From positions 62,001 to 126,000 of the forward strand of contig CANIAL010000004.1 in NCBI GenBank assembly GCA_947465395.1: a stretch of DNA of 64,000 nucleotides. Direction: 5' to 3'. Positions 62,258-64,000 of this stretch are shown here, one piece after another. Origin of the DNA: Alphaproteobacteria bacterium (lineage in GTDB: Bacteria > Pseudomonadota > Alphaproteobacteria > Micropepsales > Micropepsaceae). Numbering within the stretch: the first letter of the stretch is position 1; the number at the start of each line of letters is the position of its first letter. The translations under genes and the position numbers were made by a program. Below the pieces are notes generated by a model. That model ran no database searches. It worked only from the letters and a program-made list of their open reading frames with translations, and was not told the DNA's origin.

Positions 62258-63550
62258 TCAGTTCTTGCCATCATACGAGATGCGCCAGACCTTGCCCTTT
62301 TTCTCTTCAACCACATAGAGCGAGCCATCGGGCGCGACAGCCGCGCCGGACGGGCGGGCCATGGTCTTGGGGCCATTCTTGTAGGACGCGTCAGGACCAG
62401 CCAGGCCTTCGGCGAAGGGCTGGGGCGTGCCCAGCTTGCCATCCACCACCGGCACGAACTGCACATTATAGCCGTGATAGCCGCCCGGCAGGAGGCCGGC
62501 ACCGCCGCCGCCATGCATGACCACAAAGGCGCCGCCGCGATATTCCTTGGGGAACTGCTTGCCTTCGTAGAATTGCAGGTCGAGCGGCGAGGAGTGGGCC
62601 GGGAAGTTCACGACCGGCGTCGAATAGTTGGTGCCGTCGGCGATGGGCTTGGTGCCGTTGCCGCCATATTCCGGCGCCAGGATGCGCGCCTTCTGGCTCA
62701 TGTCGTAATAGCTGTAGGGCCAGCCAAGATTCGCGCCCTTGTCCAGGCGGTGCATTTCCTCGGCGATGGAATCCGCATCCGCGCCTTCCGAAACCGCATC
62801 ACCGAACGCATGGGCGGTGCCATTGCGATCCTGCATGACGCCGTAAAAGCCGTTCAGGGTGTGCGACCAGGAAACAGCCATCATGTCGCGCACGCCGGTG
62901 GCGATCTGCTCGCCGTCGGCGGGGAACTTCTGGTTCATCTTGGTGGGGTCAAACGTCCAGACGCCGGAACGTCCCACCAGCTGCGGGCAGGGCATCAGGC
63001 CCACGGCACGCGAGGTCTTGGGGACGTTGGGGTCGTTGCAGATATTGCCCTGGCCGGCGACCGAGACATACATCTTGCCCTTGTTGTCGAAATCCAGGCC
63101 AAGATTTTCATGGCCGGTGCCGGGGAAACCATCCACCACAACCTGCGGCTCTGCGCCGGGGACCATTTCATTGCCGGTGAAGGTGAAGCGATAGATCGTC
63201 TTGTTGGTGGCCGCGTACAGCGCGCCCTTGTAGAAGCGGATGGCCGTGCCGTTTTCCACCTTGCCGACCGCGAAACGTTCGGTGGCGATGGGCTTGTGAT
63301 CCTTGCCCATGCGCACGACCGTGATGCCGATATGCGGCGCATCCTTGCGGGCGTTGCTGGAGATGAAGAGATCGCCATTGGCGCGCACGGCGATGTGGCG
63401 CGCACCGGCGCCGACGCCAGGATGCACGACGCTGGCGTGAAAGCCCTTGGGCAATGTCAGGCTGTCATTCGCCTCGGCGGCCTGGGAAATCTGGGTGGTG
63501 GCGCCAAGCGCCAGAACAAGAGCCGCAGCTCCAACCATGCACTTCGTCAT
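62258..63550 (-). CDS. Secreted PQQ-dependent sugar dehydrogenase-like protein (sorbosone type)
   Basis: Beta-propeller protein of 430 residues with signal peptide CMVGAAALVLALGATTQISQA. Blade motifs are LPKGFHASVVHPGVGAGARH, FVVMHGGGGAGLLPGGYHG and NLGWPYSYYDMSQKA, and at the end APDGSLYVVEEKKGKVWRIS. The pattern fits L-sorbosone/soluble glucose dehydrogenase (GSDH) type quinoproteins; PQQ use is from family knowledge. The substrate is not indicated. It lies in the same strand as DUF2127, which follows. No pqq biosynthesis gene is in the window. Confidence 0.85.
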   Translation of the reverse strand: MTKCMVGAAALVLALGATTQISQAAEANDSLTLPKGFHASVVHPGVGAGARHIAVRANGDLFISSNARKDAPHIGITVVRMGKDHKPIATERFAVGKVENGTAIRFYKGALYAATNKTIYRFTFTGNEMVPGAEPQVVVDGFPGTGHENLGLDFDNKGKMYVSVAGQGNICNDPNVPKTSRAVGLMPCPQLVGRSGVWTFDPTKMNQKFPADGEQIATGVRDMMAVSWSHTLNGFYGVMQDRNGTAHAFGDAVSEGADADSIAEEMHRLDKGANLGWPYSYYDMSQKARILAPEYGGNGTKPIADGTNYSTPVVNFPAHSSPLDLQFYEGKQFPKEYRGGAFVVMHGGGGAGLLPGGYHGYNVQFVPVVDGKLGTPQPFAEGLAGPDASYKNGPKTMARPSGAAVAPDGSLYVVEEKKGKVWRISYDGKN

Positions 63551-63737
63551 TTGTTTATTCGCTCCATCTGTGGCCCCGGATCGGGACGCCCCGTGGCGTT
63601 ATAAGGGCAAAGCACGGCCCGGCCCAAGGCCAGAAAAGCGCACCGGCTGCCTTTTCGGCAACGGGACGCCGGGCGGGCGAAAAATGCCCATTTTCCGCCG
63701 TAATCTGGCATTTCTTAGTTTACGTAAAGGGAAGAAA

Positions 63738-63813
63738 TGGTGCCGCCTGCGTGACTCGAACACGCGACCCCCGCATTACGAATGCGATGCTCTACCGACT
63801 GAGCTAAGGCGGC
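63738..63813 (-). tRNA. tRNA-Thr (CGT)
   Basis: On the minus strand the sequence folds into a normal cloverleaf: acceptor GCCGCCT/AGGCGGC, D arm GCTCAGTCGGTAGAGC, anticodon arm with loop TTCGTAA and anticodon CGT (reads ACG, Thr), variable GGGTC, T arm GCGTG-TTCGAGT-CACGC, discriminator A and an encoded CCA (63738-63740). The tRNA body is 63741-63813. Confidence 0.95.
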
Positions 63814-63875
63814 CTACCGGTGCGCTTTTAGGCGGGGCCGGGCCTGACCGCAACAGGCCAGCCGGGCAGGCCGGT

Positions 63876-64000
63876 TTAGCCCTGTTTTCCGCGCGTCTGA
63901 GCACCCCGGGGGTGTGCGGCGGCATAGGTCTCCATCAGCCGCCTGGTGTCCATCTGGGTATAGGTCTGGGTGGTGGAAAGGGAGGCATGGCCCAGGAGCT
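63876..64000 (-). CDS. Tyrosine recombinase XerC-like, C-terminal end only
   Basis: Only the last 41 codons are in the window; the gene runs off the right edge. They hold LLGHASLSTTQTYTQMD, with the nucleophilic Tyr in TQTYTQ, and RRLMETYAAAHPRG, the usual end of alphaproteobacterial XerC. This is the housekeeping chromosome-dimer-resolution recombinase rather than a phage integrase, judged from this end alone. Stop TAA at 63876-63878. The tRNA-Thr gene follows 62 bases later on the same strand. Confidence 0.8.
   Translation of the reverse strand, partial: LLGHASLSTTQTYTQMDTRRLMETYAAAHPRGAQTRGKQG

Noticed and set aside
63738..64000. Phage integrase next to a tRNA gene (possible attachment site)
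   Set aside because: The visible end matches housekeeping XerC, no duplicated tRNA end or phage gene is seen, and the order tRNA-xerC is not itself evidence of an island.

Overview
The window is a GC-rich, gene-dense stretch of chromosome from an alphaproteobacterium. The evidence is the complete EcfG/NepR/PhyR general stress response (GSR) core, an Irr-type iron regulator beside fabA-fabB-fabI, and gene orders typical of the class: argH-lptM-lysA-DUF4175, ftsE-ftsX-DUF218-plsC, hisC-tyrA next to metX-metW, and dnaG-rpoD. I cannot name the genus. I see no CRISPR array, insertion sequence or prophage. The right edge cuts a xerC-type recombinase gene and the left edge cuts a histidine kinase gene.

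Layout. 1-4870: GSR locus. A nepR-ecfG-kinase operon on the minus strand faces phyR on the plus strand. Small membrane and stress proteins follow, then an apparently non-coding, EcfG-promoter-driven and terminator-ended unit at about 4770-4869. 5028-10261: two envelope glycosyltransferases, a run of three tiny proteins (one DUF3309), cyclopropane-fatty-acid synthase and a soluble cytochrome c. 10395-12972: etfB-etfA-hbd for beta-oxidation and electron transfer. 13116-23397: a TlpA-like thioredoxin, arginine and lysine synthesis, lptM, DUF4175, a phosphoribosyltransferase, ftsEX, a DUF218 protein, plsC and a lipoprotein. 23619-33367: class II ribonucleotide reductase, DUF2125, tyrA-hisC, metX-metW, a methyltransferase, gloB and small proteins. 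33521-40143: a coiled-coil protein, rpoD, dnaG, yqeY and carA. 40281-46595: a secreted DUF4893 protein, fabI-fabB-fabA, irr, and a rubrerythrin / Fe-S protein / DUF3501 operon, with two iron-control-element palindromes between the divergent parts. 46592-56675: acyl-CoA synthetase, TusA-like protein, lipoprotein, CslA-like glycosyltransferase, kup, rlmI-like methyltransferase, psd-pssA and a secreted Gly/Tyr-rich protein. 56890-64000: ZIP transporter, two secreted PQQ-type dehydrogenases flanking a Tat-exported amine oxidase, a DUF2127 protein, tRNA-Thr(CGT) and the xerC end.

How parts work together. The kinase should phosphorylate PhyR. PhyR then binds NepR and frees EcfG, which reads promoters of the form GGAAC-N16/17-(N)GTT. 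I find such sites before nepR, the 4770 non-coding unit, a DUF1328 gene, the DUF3309 gene, the lipoprotein gene at 48621 and possibly near 56747. Two points stand out: this PhyR appears to lack most of its sigma4-like helix-turn-helix, and the non-coding unit has a C-rich loop resembling the GSR small RNA GsrN. A second theme is a family of intergenic repeats (at least seven good copies) that starts and ends in C/G-rich blocks and carries a central hairpin whose stems co-vary between copies.
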